From: an uncultured Bacteroidales bacterium
GTDB taxonomy: Bacteria > Bacteroidota > Bacteroidia > Bacteroidales > Paludibacteraceae
NCBI GenBank assembly: GCA_945921355.1
Contig: CAMEKM010000002.1
Span: forward strand, 40,122 to 104,121
Length of the DNA: 64,000 bases
Direction of reading: 5' to 3'
This document shows positions 52,512 through 59,962 of the stretch, one piece after another. Made by a program: the position numbers and the translations under genes. Under the pieces are notes generated by a model that was not told the origin of the DNA, did not search any database, and saw nothing but the letters and a program-made list of their open reading frames with translations. Every line of letters starts with the position of its first letter. The stretch's first letter is position 1.

Positions 52512-53153
52512 TTAGCTCTTTACCCGAATAATCGTTAGTCCATCGCGGAGAGGCAAGATGACTTTTTCAAGACGTGGGTCTTGTGCTACCTTATCATTGA
52601 ATGCACGCAAAGCCACCGTTTGACGGTCTTTATCATATGCAGGATCGATGATATGACCGTCCCACAACGTGTTATCTGCCAAGATCCAACCTCCTTTGCG
52701 CATCAAAGGTAATACCAAATCCAGATAATCACAATACTCCTTCTTATCCGCATCAATAAATACCAAATCAAATTGGGTAGTTTCAGCAGCATTAAAGGTA
52801 GAAAGATATTCCTTGGCATCGGTGATGACGAGATTGATCTTCTTCCCCAAAGGAGAAAGAGCAAGATTCTCGCGAATAAAATCCTCCATCTCATCGTTGT
52901 GCTCTAAAGTAATGAGCCTACCCTCTTCATGCAAGCCCTCTGCCAAACACAAAGCCGAATAGCCAGTAAAGGTTCCCAATTCCAAAATATGCTTAGGCTG
53001 AATCATTTGGCTAATCATACTTAGTACACGCCCTTGTACATGCCCAGAGAGCATACGCGGATTGATTACACGCAAATGCGTGCGATGGGTAATGAGCTGG
53101 AGAGCCTCATTCTCTGGAGAAGAATGCAGTTCAATATATTCAGTTAGTGGCAT
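52512..53153 (-). CDS. SAM-dependent O-methyltransferase
   Basis: A 213-residue class I methyltransferase of the catechol/caffeoyl-CoA O-methyltransferase family. SAM motif I ILELGTFTGYSALCLAEGL lies near residue 58, the acidic ITLEHNDEM near 82 and the metal-binding VFIDADKKEYCDYLD near 128, then ADNTLWDG. It probably methylates a catechol-like hydroxyl using a divalent metal. The frame is open upstream to 53204, but ATG at 53153 lies after the promoter and gives the family-length protein. Confidence 0.9.
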   Translation of the reverse strand: MPLTEYIELHSSPENEALQLITHRTHLRVINPRMLSGHVQGRVLSMISQMIQPKHILELGTFTGYSALCLAEGLHEEGRLITLEHNDEMEDFIRENLALSPLGKKINLVITDAKEYLSTFNAAETTQFDLVFIDADKKEYCDYLDLVLPLMRKGGWILADNTLWDGHIIDPAYDKDRQTVALRAFNDKVAQDPRLEKVILPLRDGLTIIRVKS

Positions 53154-53181
53154 AGTCCATATGAATTGTGAATTATGGGTG

Positions 53182-53213
53182 CAAAAGTACAAAAAAATTT
53201 GCATATGTGCAAA
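53182..53213 (-). promoter_or_regulatory. promoter for the O-methyltransferase
   Basis: Minus strand TTTG (53213-53210), 20 bases, TACTTTTG (53189-53182), then C. It interleaves with the divergent promoter at 53198-53229. Confidence 0.8.
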
Positions 53214-53229
53214 AAATATAGTAATTTTG
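53198..53229 (+). promoter_or_regulatory. promoter for the DUF4837 gene
   Basis: TTTG 53198-53201, 20 bases, TAATTTTG 53222-53229, then C; the start codon is 24 bases on. Its -33 box lies inside the spacer of the opposite promoter. Confidence 0.8.
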
Positions 53230-53253
53230 CAACGTATTCAAATAAATATAACA

Positions 53254-54384
53254 ATGAAAAGATTACACGTAATTCTCTGCTTGCTTGCCATTATACTCGC
53301 AGCTTGCAGCAAAGGTACTGGTCGCACACTGACATCCGCAACAGGGTCAATTTATGAATGTCTTGTAGTGATGAATGACAATCCTCTTACGCAAGAGCAA
53401 CTCAATGAGATTGCCAAACTCTCATTAGTAAACGAGGCTTCTGGTTATACAGAGCCCATCACTACTACATACGATTTGGTGGAAGCAGTGATGGGAGCTG
53501 ATATGCCTTGTATGCCACAAGTGGAGCCATACTTCCGATTGACGCATGTACCAACTGCGCAATTTGATGATATGTTCAAGCCTACTCGTAACATCCTCTT
53601 TGTGGACATAAACCCACAGAAATATACACAGTTGAAAGCCAAAGTGTCTAACGACTATTGGTCCACTCCACAGGCCATTTGCCGCATTCAATCGCCCTCA
53701 GAAGAGGAATTTGTAGCATACTGGCTGGAGCATGGTACAGAAATCCGCGAATGGTTTGTCAATCAGGAAATCAAACGACAAATGAAATTCTATCGTGCCA
53801 GCACCAACAAAGAGGCACGCACTATATTACAAAAGCAAGGATACGATATGCTGATTCCTGAAGATTATATGGTGATTATGGACACTACTTTAGGAGGCGC
53901 TACTACCTATAGTCTGCGCAACCCTATCACGGTAGCGCCAGAGGTACGACTCCTATGGTGCTGCAACAACAAGGGCAGCATGCGTCGTGACATTGTGGTA
54001 TATAGTTATCCATATACGGATGAAAATACTTTTACATTAGATTATCTGAATGCTAAGCGTGATGCCGTGCTAAGTCGTGTAGTAACTGCTAGTGTTGACG
54101 GCTCATACATGGGAACCGAATATAAGGTATTTCCTCCTCAAATGCGTGCTATCACTGTGCAAGAAGACGAATATGCTACTGAGGTACGCGGTTTGTGGAA
54201 GATACTTGATGGAGAAGCTATGGGCGGTCCATATGTAAGCCACACACGCTTGGATCAAGTGAATGGACGCGTAGTGACAGCAGAAACATTCCTCTACGCT
54301 GCTGGACAAAAGAAACGTAGCGCTTTGCGCCAAGCAGAAGCTATTCTCTATACTCTGCAATTGCCACAAGATACGGTAAAATAG
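53254..54384 (+). CDS. DUF4837 family lipoprotein
   Basis: A 376-residue protein with a lipoprotein signal (MKRLHVILCLLAIILAAC, Cys18) and the DUF4837 body: SIYECLVVMNDNPL near residue 32, FRLTHVPTAQFDDMFKPTRNI near 92, RNILFVDIN, and PYTDENTFTLDYL and FPPQMRA later. The family is restricted to Bacteroidetes and has no known function. The frame is open upstream, but ATG 53254 follows the promoter. The ABC-F gene follows after a GTTTAGAG repeat block. Confidence 0.88.
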   Translation: MKRLHVILCLLAIILAACSKGTGRTLTSATGSIYECLVVMNDNPLTQEQLNEIAKLSLVNEASGYTEPITTTYDLVEAVMGADMPCMPQVEPYFRLTHVPTAQFDDMFKPTRNILFVDINPQKYTQLKAKVSNDYWSTPQAICRIQSPSEEEFVAYWLEHGTEIREWFVNQEIKRQMKFYRASTNKEARTILQKQGYDMLIPEDYMVIMDTTLGGATTYSLRNPITVAPEVRLLWCCNNKGSMRRDIVVYSYPYTDENTFTLDYLNAKRDAVLSRVVTASVDGSYMGTEYKVFPPQMRAITVQEDEYATEVRGLWKILDGEAMGGPYVSHTRLDQVNGRVVTAETFLYAAGQKKRSALRQAEAILYTLQLPQDTVK

Positions 54385-54420
54385 TTTAGAGGACGCTTCG
54401 CTACTGTTTAGAGTTTAGAG
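54384..54420. repeat. GTTTAGAG words around a mini-hairpin
   Basis: GTTTAGAG at 54384-54391 and 54406-54413 (with TTTAGAG continuing to 54420) flank GACGCTTCGCTACT. A related block lies at about 35290-35335 in the opposite orientation and at 57580-57620. Confidence 0.75.
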
Positions 54421-54422
54421 AG

Positions 54423-56180
54423 ATGGCAGTGGTAACTCCATATCTATTGGTTGAGAATCTCACCAAATCTGTGGGATCGAAGGTGCTGTTTAGCAATATC
54501 AGTTTTGCGCTGAACAAAGGGCAGCGTATTGCTCTTATTGCACGTAATGGTATTGGCAAGAGCACCCTGCTTGATATATTGATGGGCAAAACCGATTACG
54601 ATAGTGGTAAAATCACATGGCGAAACGACCTAAAAGTCAAGTATTTGCCGCAAAAGTTGGTAGGCGATGATGCGATAAGGCTATTAGGCGATAAGGCAAG
54701 TATAGAGGATTTTCAAAAACTGAGCGGTGGACAACAGAAGAAACTACTTTTGCAGCAAGTGCTGGATGACGAACCCGATATCCTGCTACTGGATGAGCCC
54801 ACCAATCATTTGGATCTGGACACTGTAGTGTGGTTAGAGGAATACCTCAATAACCGCACCACCAGAGGCGAGAAAGCACTAACCATACTCATGGTAACGC
54901 ACGATCGATACTTTCTAGACAGTGTATGCACAGATATCTTTGAACTGGATGAGCATAGTCTATATGCCTATCATGGCAATTACACGTACTATATCGAAAA
55001 GCGTGCAGAACGTATTGAGGCACAGAATGCAGAAGTAGAAAAAGCGCGCAACCTCTATCGCACCGAACTAGACTGGATGCGCCGTATGCCACAGGCACGT
55101 GCACACAAAGCACAGTACCGCATTGATAACTTCTACGAACTCGAAAAGAAAGCGAAACAACAACGCAATGAATCGGACATACGATTGGCCGTAAAATCAG
55201 GTTATATAGGCAATAAGATCTTCGAAGCAAAGGATGTATGCAAAGCGTTTATATCGCCCTCTACCGGTGAGAAGAAAGTGATTCTTAATCATTTCAATTA
55301 TGTTTTCTCTCGCTATGAGAAGCTGGGTATTATAGGCAATAATGGTACTGGAAAAAGTACTTTTATCAAACTACTGCTTGGCGAAATACCCGTAGATAGC
55401 GGCAGTTGGGAGGTAGGAACTACCGTGCGATTTGGTTATTATGCACAAACGGGGTTGCAGTTTGACGAAAGTAAAAAGGTGATTGACATTGTCCGCGACA
55501 TAGCCGAAACGGTAGATTTAGGCAATGGGCAGAAGATGACTGCCAGTCAGTTTCTGCAAATGTTTCTCTTTTCGCCCAATCAGCAATATGACTTTGTGAG
55601 CAAACTATCAGGTGGAGAGAAGCAACGCTTACATTTATGTACCGTTCTCATGCGCAGTCCAAATTTCTTGATATTGGATGAGCCGACCAATGACTTAGAC
55701 ATCCCCACGTTGAATGTGTTAGAAGAATACCTAAAGAATTTTCAAGGATGCCTAATTGTAGTCAGCCATGATCGCTATTTCATGGACAAGGTGGTGGACC
55801 ATATCTTTGTGTTCCATGGTGAGGGCAATGTGCAAGATTTCCCTGGCAACTACACACAGTATCGGTTGGAAGCGAAAGAAGCCTACCCCAAACCCCTCCC
55901 TGAAGGGAAGGGCTTAAAAGGAGAAAGTGTAGAGGTTAAAGGCACGAAAACAAAGACTGAGCAGAAGCGCCGACTGAGTTTCAAAGAAAAGTGTGAAGTA
56001 GAGCAATTAGAGCAACAAATGCCCTTGTTAGAAGCAGAGAAAGCACAATTAGAAGCTCTGCTATCTGGTGGTGCAACGAATCCTGATGAAATAGCCAAAG
56101 CATCCGCTCGCTACCATGAGGTACAAGAGCAATTGGATGAAGCAGAAATGCGGTGGCTAGAACTTAGTGAGATAGAATAA
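54423..56180 (+). CDS. ABC-F family ATPase (Uup-like)
   Basis: A 585-residue soluble protein with two ABC domains and no membrane part. The first has Walker A ARNGIGKST near residue 38, signature LSGGQQKK near 102 and Walker B ILLLDEPTNHLD. The second has GNNGTGKST near 310, LSGGEKQR near 396 and LDEPTNDLD. The linker with charged helices between them, plus a C-terminal coiled coil (about 510-585), fits the Uup/ABC-F translation-factor type that acts on ribosomes or branched DNA. Two inserts come from repeat words: DDAIRLLGDKA (54661-54699) and YPKPLPEGKGLKGE (about 55883-55925). Its 3' end overlaps lplA tail to tail. Confidence 0.92.
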   Translation: MAVVTPYLLVENLTKSVGSKVLFSNISFALNKGQRIALIARNGIGKSTLLDILMGKTDYDSGKITWRNDLKVKYLPQKLVGDDAIRLLGDKASIEDFQKLSGGQQKKLLLQQVLDDEPDILLLDEPTNHLDLDTVVWLEEYLNNRTTRGEKALTILMVTHDRYFLDSVCTDIFELDEHSLYAYHGNYTYYIEKRAERIEAQNAEVEKARNLYRTELDWMRRMPQARAHKAQYRIDNFYELEKKAKQQRNESDIRLAVKSGYIGNKIFEAKDVCKAFISPSTGEKKVILNHFNYVFSRYEKLGIIGNNGTGKSTFIKLLLGEIPVDSGSWEVGTTVRFGYYAQTGLQFDESKKVIDIVRDIAETVDLGNGQKMTASQFLQMFLFSPNQQYDFVSKLSGGEKQRLHLCTVLMRSPNFLILDEPTNDLDIPTLNVLEEYLKNFQGCLIVVSHDRYFMDKVVDHIFVFHGEGNVQDFPGNYTQYRLEAKEAYPKPLPEGKGLKGESVEVKGTKTKTEQKRRLSFKEKCEVEQLEQQMPLLEAEKAQLEALLSGGATNPDEIAKASARYHEVQEQLDEAEMRWLELSEIE

Positions 56181-56940
56181 ATTCTGGATTAAGGTATTCT
56201 CGTTCGATTTTATCTATCTCGTGTATATCATTGTCTGTGGGTATGTACGTTTGGTTACACCACAGCTCCTTTATTCGGTCTGCAAACTGCTCCACACTTT
56301 GAAATTCTAAACTTGTGATACCTCTTGATACGTCTTTCAGATTCATCACTCGTTGGCGAACCGACTCTACACCATGTTTAGCTAGTTTCTCTTGCGAAGG
56401 CGTGATGGCTTGTTGCAGTACCTCAAAATTAACATCATAGAGCATCGTGCCATGTACGATAGTAGCATTGGGCATGGCAAAGCAGGCATTACCTGACACC
56501 TTATATTCTCCTACCATAATATCATTATGCGTTGATTTTACGGCTTCGTAACCCAACTGACACAAGGTATCAGACATTTTATCAAGATAGGATTGGAATA
56601 CTTGTTCACTATGCGACGAAGGAGCAATATAGCTAATCATCACATTTCCTTCATCGGCATACACACACCCTCCCCCACTCTTACGACGGTACATGGCGAT
56701 ATTATTGGCTTGGCAGTAATCTATGTTCACCTCGTTAGCCATCACTTGATGTCGGCCAAAGATGACTGTAGGGGGTACTATCCATGTAAAAAACAGCCCA
56801 CATATATCTTTGGCGTTTTCCGCCCCCTTACCGAACCTTTGCCGAAGGGAATGAATATTTTTGGCGAAGTATTCCTCCGCTGCTAAATACCATACTAAGC
56901 GTTTGTTACCAGGTAGATGAATTATAAGATTGTTTGCCAT
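56164..56940 (-). CDS. lplA: lipoate-protein ligase A family protein
   Basis: LplA activates lipoate with ATP and attaches it to lipoyl domains of dehydrogenase complexes or GcvH. The 258-residue product has the catalytic RRKSGGGCVYAD near residue 80, the substrate-side FGRHQVMANEVN near 55 and YKVSGNACFA near 145 with the active-site lysine. It ends without the long accessory domain, matching short LplA forms. ATG at 56940 (MANNLI) was chosen over 56946. Its last 17 bases overlap the ABC-F gene on the other strand. Confidence 0.9.
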   Translation of the reverse strand: MANNLIIHLPGNKRLVWYLAAEEYFAKNIHSLRQRFGKGAENAKDICGLFFTWIVPPTVIFGRHQVMANEVNIDYCQANNIAMYRRKSGGGCVYADEGNVMISYIAPSSHSEQVFQSYLDKMSDTLCQLGYEAVKSTHNDIMVGEYKVSGNACFAMPNATIVHGTMLYDVNFEVLQQAITPSQEKLAKHGVESVRQRVMNLKDVSRGITSLEFQSVEQFADRIKELWCNQTYIPTDNDIHEIDKIEREYLNPEFILSH

Positions 56941-57009
56941 ATGCAATCATATAAACCATTATAGAGAAATAAAAGAAACGGTAATCTTAATAATCGTGCT
57001 GTTGCGTGT

Positions 57010-57576
57010 TTATAGGATTCCTTCGAGGAAGATTTTTATACCGATGAGGATGAGGATTACTCCGCCAAGGATATTAACATTCATACGCAAACGTGCGCCG
57101 ACCAAGTGTCCTAAGACAAAACCCGTCATGGAAAACAAGAAACATGTCGCTGCTATAATGCCCACAGCTATCCACAATACTTCTGGATGAGGAATGAAGA
57201 TTACTCCCGTAGCCAAAGTATCTATGGAAGTGGCAAAAGCCAAGGAGAGAAGTCCCCAAAAGGAGAAATCTGCCAAGTGTGTCTTGTCATCGTCGTCGTG
57301 GAGCGAATCGTAGATCATCTTTCCACCAATAAAACCAAGCAATAGCAGTGCTATCCATGGCGCAAAGCGCTCGAAGAACGAAGCAAACAGACTACCCGCG
57401 AAATAGCCAATCAGCTGCATGCCCGCATGAAATACACCAAACAGCAATGCCATAAGCATGGGTTTGATATAGCGAGGCACATAGCCATGCGGCGATGTCA
57501 ATCCCTTGCACACCGATACCGCAAAGCAATCCATGGCTAAGCCAATAGCGAGGAGTATGATAGTAAGTATGGACAT
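57010..57576 (-). CDS. mntP: manganese efflux pump MntP
   Basis: A 188-residue membrane protein with six transmembrane segments. It has the MntP/DUF204 pattern: AIGLAMDCFAVSVCKGL near residue 12, with the conserved Asp, and SLAFATSIDTLATG near 112, with the second Asp, in each half-repeat. It exports Mn2+ from the cytoplasm. It stands between def and lplA in the same direction. No Mn riboswitch (yybP-ykoY type) is evident in the 44-base gap upstream. Confidence 0.93.
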   Translation of the reverse strand: MSILTIILLAIGLAMDCFAVSVCKGLTSPHGYVPRYIKPMLMALLFGVFHAGMQLIGYFAGSLFASFFERFAPWIALLLLGFIGGKMIYDSLHDDDDKTHLADFSFWGLLSLAFATSIDTLATGVIFIPHPEVLWIAVGIIAATCFLFSMTGFVLGHLVGARLRMNVNILGGVILILIGIKIFLEGIL

Positions 57577-57620
57577 GTTTTGTGTTTAGTGAACGCGCCT
57601 GGGGCGCTACTGTTTAGTGT

Positions 57621-58166
57621 TTAGCGTTTGGTGCGGTAGCGAGCGGCTACTTTGCCTTTGGCGATGTTGGTAAGTTTGGTCTTGACGAACTGACGACGGA
57701 TAGGCGAAATACGGTCGGTGAAGACATGCCCCTCCAAGTGATCATACTCGTGCTGAATAATGCGCGCAGCAAAACCATCATAGGTCTCCGTATGCTCGGT
57801 GAAGTTCTCATCCATATAGCGGATCGTGATGCTGGCAGGACGGATGACATTCTCGGATATACCAGGCAACGAAAGACAACCCTCAGAGAAAGTGGCATCA
57901 TCTTTGCTTTCCTCGATAATCTCTGGATTGATAAAGACCTTCTTAAAATCCTGACACTCAGGATAATCTTCTGCCAATTCAGTGCCATCCACAATAAACA
58001 ATCGGATGGATTTGCCAATCTGCGGTGCAGCCAATCCACACCCCTCAGCTACAGCAAGCGTATCCCACATATCTGCAAGGAGTTCAGGAGTGAGGAGTTC
58101 AGGAGTAACGTCTTCTGTGGGTTTGCGCAACACAGGTTGACCGTATAAATATATTGGTAATATCAT
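57621..58166 (-). CDS. def: peptide deformylase
   Basis: Def removes the formyl group from nascent N-terminal methionine. The 181-residue product has the three metal-site motifs GCGLAAPQIG near residue 41, EGCLSLPG near 93 and QHEYDHLEGH near 138. The segment DVTPELLTPELLADM near residue 20 is encoded by two copies of AGGAGTTCAGGAG (58077-58110), so part of this N-terminal loop seems built from a repeat shared with cinA. It lies 25 bases after ruvX. Confidence 0.96.
   Translation of the reverse strand: MILPIYLYGQPVLRKPTEDVTPELLTPELLADMWDTLAVAEGCGLAAPQIGKSIRLFIVDGTELAEDYPECQDFKKVFINPEIIEESKDDATFSEGCLSLPGISENVIRPASITIRYMDENFTEHTETYDGFAARIIQHEYDHLEGHVFTDRISPIRRQFVKTKLTNIAKGKVAARYRTKR
58077..58110. 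repeat. AGGAGTTCAGGAG repeat inside def
   Basis: AGGAGTTCAGGAG occurs twice with TG between; the complement CTCCTGAACTCCT occurs twice at 31471-31500 in cinA. Both are coding and in frame. Confidence 0.85.
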
Positions 58167-58191
58167 GTGTTTAGTGTTTAGAGTTTAGTGA

Positions 58192-58605
58192 TTAGTGAAT
58201 GCTATCCAGATAGCCTTCCAAGATAATACAAGCAGCCAATTTATCCACCACTGCTTTGTCTTGGCGTTGGCTTTTCTTCATTCCGCCTGCAATCATGGCT
58301 TGGTGGGCAATCACCGAAGTGAAGCGCTCATCATATTCCTTCAAAGGCATATCAGGAAACACTTTGCGAAAGCGATTGATGAATGGTTGGATATACTGCA
58401 TCGACTCAGAATCTTCGCCATTCATCTGGTAGGGATGTCCAATCACCACCTCATCTACAGTCTCTTTTGCGAAATAATCCTTCAGCCATGCTTCCAATGT
58501 ATGCGTAGGGATAGTAACAAGCGGATTAGCCGTTATGCGGAGCATGTCCGTAACGGCTAATCCTGTTCGTTTGCGTCCATAGTCGATTGCTATGATGCGT
58601 CCCAT
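58192..58605 (-). CDS. ruvX: Holliday junction resolvase-like RuvX/YqgF
   Basis: A 137-residue YqgF/RuvX protein with an RNase H-like fold. Catalytic aspartates are seen in IAIDYGRKRTGLAV at the N-terminus and in the C-terminal KAVVDKLAACIILEGYL, with ERFTS near residue 91. It is implicated in pre-16S rRNA 5' processing and proposed as a Holliday junction resolvase. It lies between the TPR gene (60 bases) and def (25 bases). Confidence 0.94.
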   Translation of the reverse strand: MGRIIAIDYGRKRTGLAVTDMLRITANPLVTIPTHTLEAWLKDYFAKETVDEVVIGHPYQMNGEDSESMQYIQPFINRFRKVFPDMPLKEYDERFTSVIAHQAMIAGGMKKSQRQDKAVVDKLAACIILEGYLDSIH

Positions 58606-58610
58606 AATCC

Positions 58611-58658
58611 AATTAAGAATTTTGAATTTTGAATTATGAATGATGAATTATGAATGAT
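58611..58658. repeat. TGAATTA-type heptamer repeat
   Basis: Five to six copies of TGAATTA/TGAATTT/TGAATGA fill the gap between ruvX and the TPR gene. Confidence 0.9.
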
Positions 58659-58665
58659 GCATTAC

Positions 58666-59916
58666 TTAATCAGCGAGAACCTCGTACTTGTCGTTCATAC
58701 CAAGGCGGTAGTAGAGCGACCGCAACGAATGCTTGAAACTGTAGTTATCAGGCTCCAATTCGTATGCCTTCTCAAAGTAAGGCAATGCATTTTTGTAAGC
58801 AGCATCAATCTCTACTTTTGCTTTAGCATATGCTTTGTTATCCAAGTAAGTAGCATCTTCGTTGAGTTTGTTGCCAAGATCCACATATGCGAAGCCTAAA
58901 CTCTCAAGGAAGAGTGCGTTGTTTGGCTCCAACTCAATCGCCTTAGCAAAAGCAGCAAATGACTCATCGAAACGACCAATACGAGCCAAGATTGAGCCCT
59001 TAGAGTTGTAGTATTGACCTACGTTTGGCTCGCGGTTGATAGCGATATCCAAATACTCAATCGCCTTATCCTCTTGACCTGAGTTGATATAGAGGTTGAT
59101 GAGGTTTTGCATAAACCAAGGCTCCTCTGGGAAGAGGTCAATGCTTTTCTTAATCGACTCTACAGCCTTTGCAGTATCGCCTTGCTCAATATAAATTTGA
59201 TAAATATACTCGTTAGCGAAGATAATCTCTTTGCGCAGCGCATTTGCATTAGCGTGCTCCGTGTTCATGCGCTCCAGAGTAACGATAGCTTCCTCATAAC
59301 GTTCAGCTTCATATGCAAAACGACCTGCATAGTAGAGGCATGTATAGTAACTGGTATCACGCACTAATTTAGCAGCCTCCTCTGGATTATCTTGGAAGAT
59401 TTTTGCGTCTGGAATATTGCAATGCTTTATAAACATATCATATGCCAACGAAGGGTTGTTAGCCTCGTACGCGTTGAAACCTGCCATAATCATCGGTTGA
59501 TACATAAAGTACTCTTGTAATTTTGGCAAGATATTCTTTGGTGTACGTGTATCGTATTTTGCTTTACCTTTCTTGTCATAAGTAGGAATCATAGCCAATT
59601 CATATGCCTTATCCCAGTAACCTACTGACTCATACACAGCAGCACCCCATTTATCAATATCGATATTACGACCTATTTGACGATTGAGGTTAGCTGTCTC
59701 AAACTCTTTGTAGCCAATAAATCCTGCTACATACCACGTGTTGGCTTGCTCTTTGGTTTCCTCATTTTGCAATGCTTCCGCAATGGCAGCACGTGCACCA
59801 GCATAATCTGGGGTCTCTGCATCTGCCAAACCACGAGCTTTGCTTACATTAGCTTTTTGTGCGAAGCAGCCTGCGCTCATCAGCACGAGTGCTGCAAGAA
59901 AAATGGATTTTTTCAT
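58666..59916 (-). CDS. exported TPR-repeat protein
   Basis: A 416-residue protein with a signal peptide (MKKSIFLAALVLMSAGCFAQ) and tetratricopeptide repeats. The clearest are residues about 215-400: YEEAIVTLERMNTEHANANA, GDTAKAVESIKKSIDLFPEE, GQEDKAIEYLDIAINREPN, GRFDESFAAFAKAIELEPNN and ALPYFEKAYELEPDNYS. TPR proteins of this type act as periplasmic or surface scaffolds; the partner is unknown. It follows gyrA after a GTTTTAAGG repeat block, in the same direction. Confidence 0.88.
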   Translation of the reverse strand: MKKSIFLAALVLMSAGCFAQKANVSKARGLADAETPDYAGARAAIAEALQNEETKEQANTWYVAGFIGYKEFETANLNRQIGRNIDIDKWGAAVYESVGYWDKAYELAMIPTYDKKGKAKYDTRTPKNILPKLQEYFMYQPMIMAGFNAYEANNPSLAYDMFIKHCNIPDAKIFQDNPEEAAKLVRDTSYYTCLYYAGRFAYEAERYEEAIVTLERMNTEHANANALRKEIIFANEYIYQIYIEQGDTAKAVESIKKSIDLFPEEPWFMQNLINLYINSGQEDKAIEYLDIAINREPNVGQYYNSKGSILARIGRFDESFAAFAKAIELEPNNALFLESLGFAYVDLGNKLNEDATYLDNKAYAKAKVEIDAAYKNALPYFEKAYELEPDNYSFKHSLRSLYYRLGMNDKYEVLAD

Positions 59917-59925
59917 ATAAGTAAA

Positions 59926-59961
59926 GTTTTAAAAGTTTTAAGGGTTTTAAGGGTTTTAAGG
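59926..59961. repeat. nonamer tandem repeat (GTTTTAAGG)
   Basis: Four copies of GTTTTAAAA/GTTTTAAGG lie between gyrA and the TPR gene and end just at the gyrA stop codon. Confidence 0.95.
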
Positions 59962-59962
59962 G

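Noticed and set aside
56934..57009. Fourth unit of the 115-bp repeat family (AATCTTAA near 56983)
   Set aside because: Only the 8-base core matches; the flanking purine-rich block is missing, so it is probably chance.
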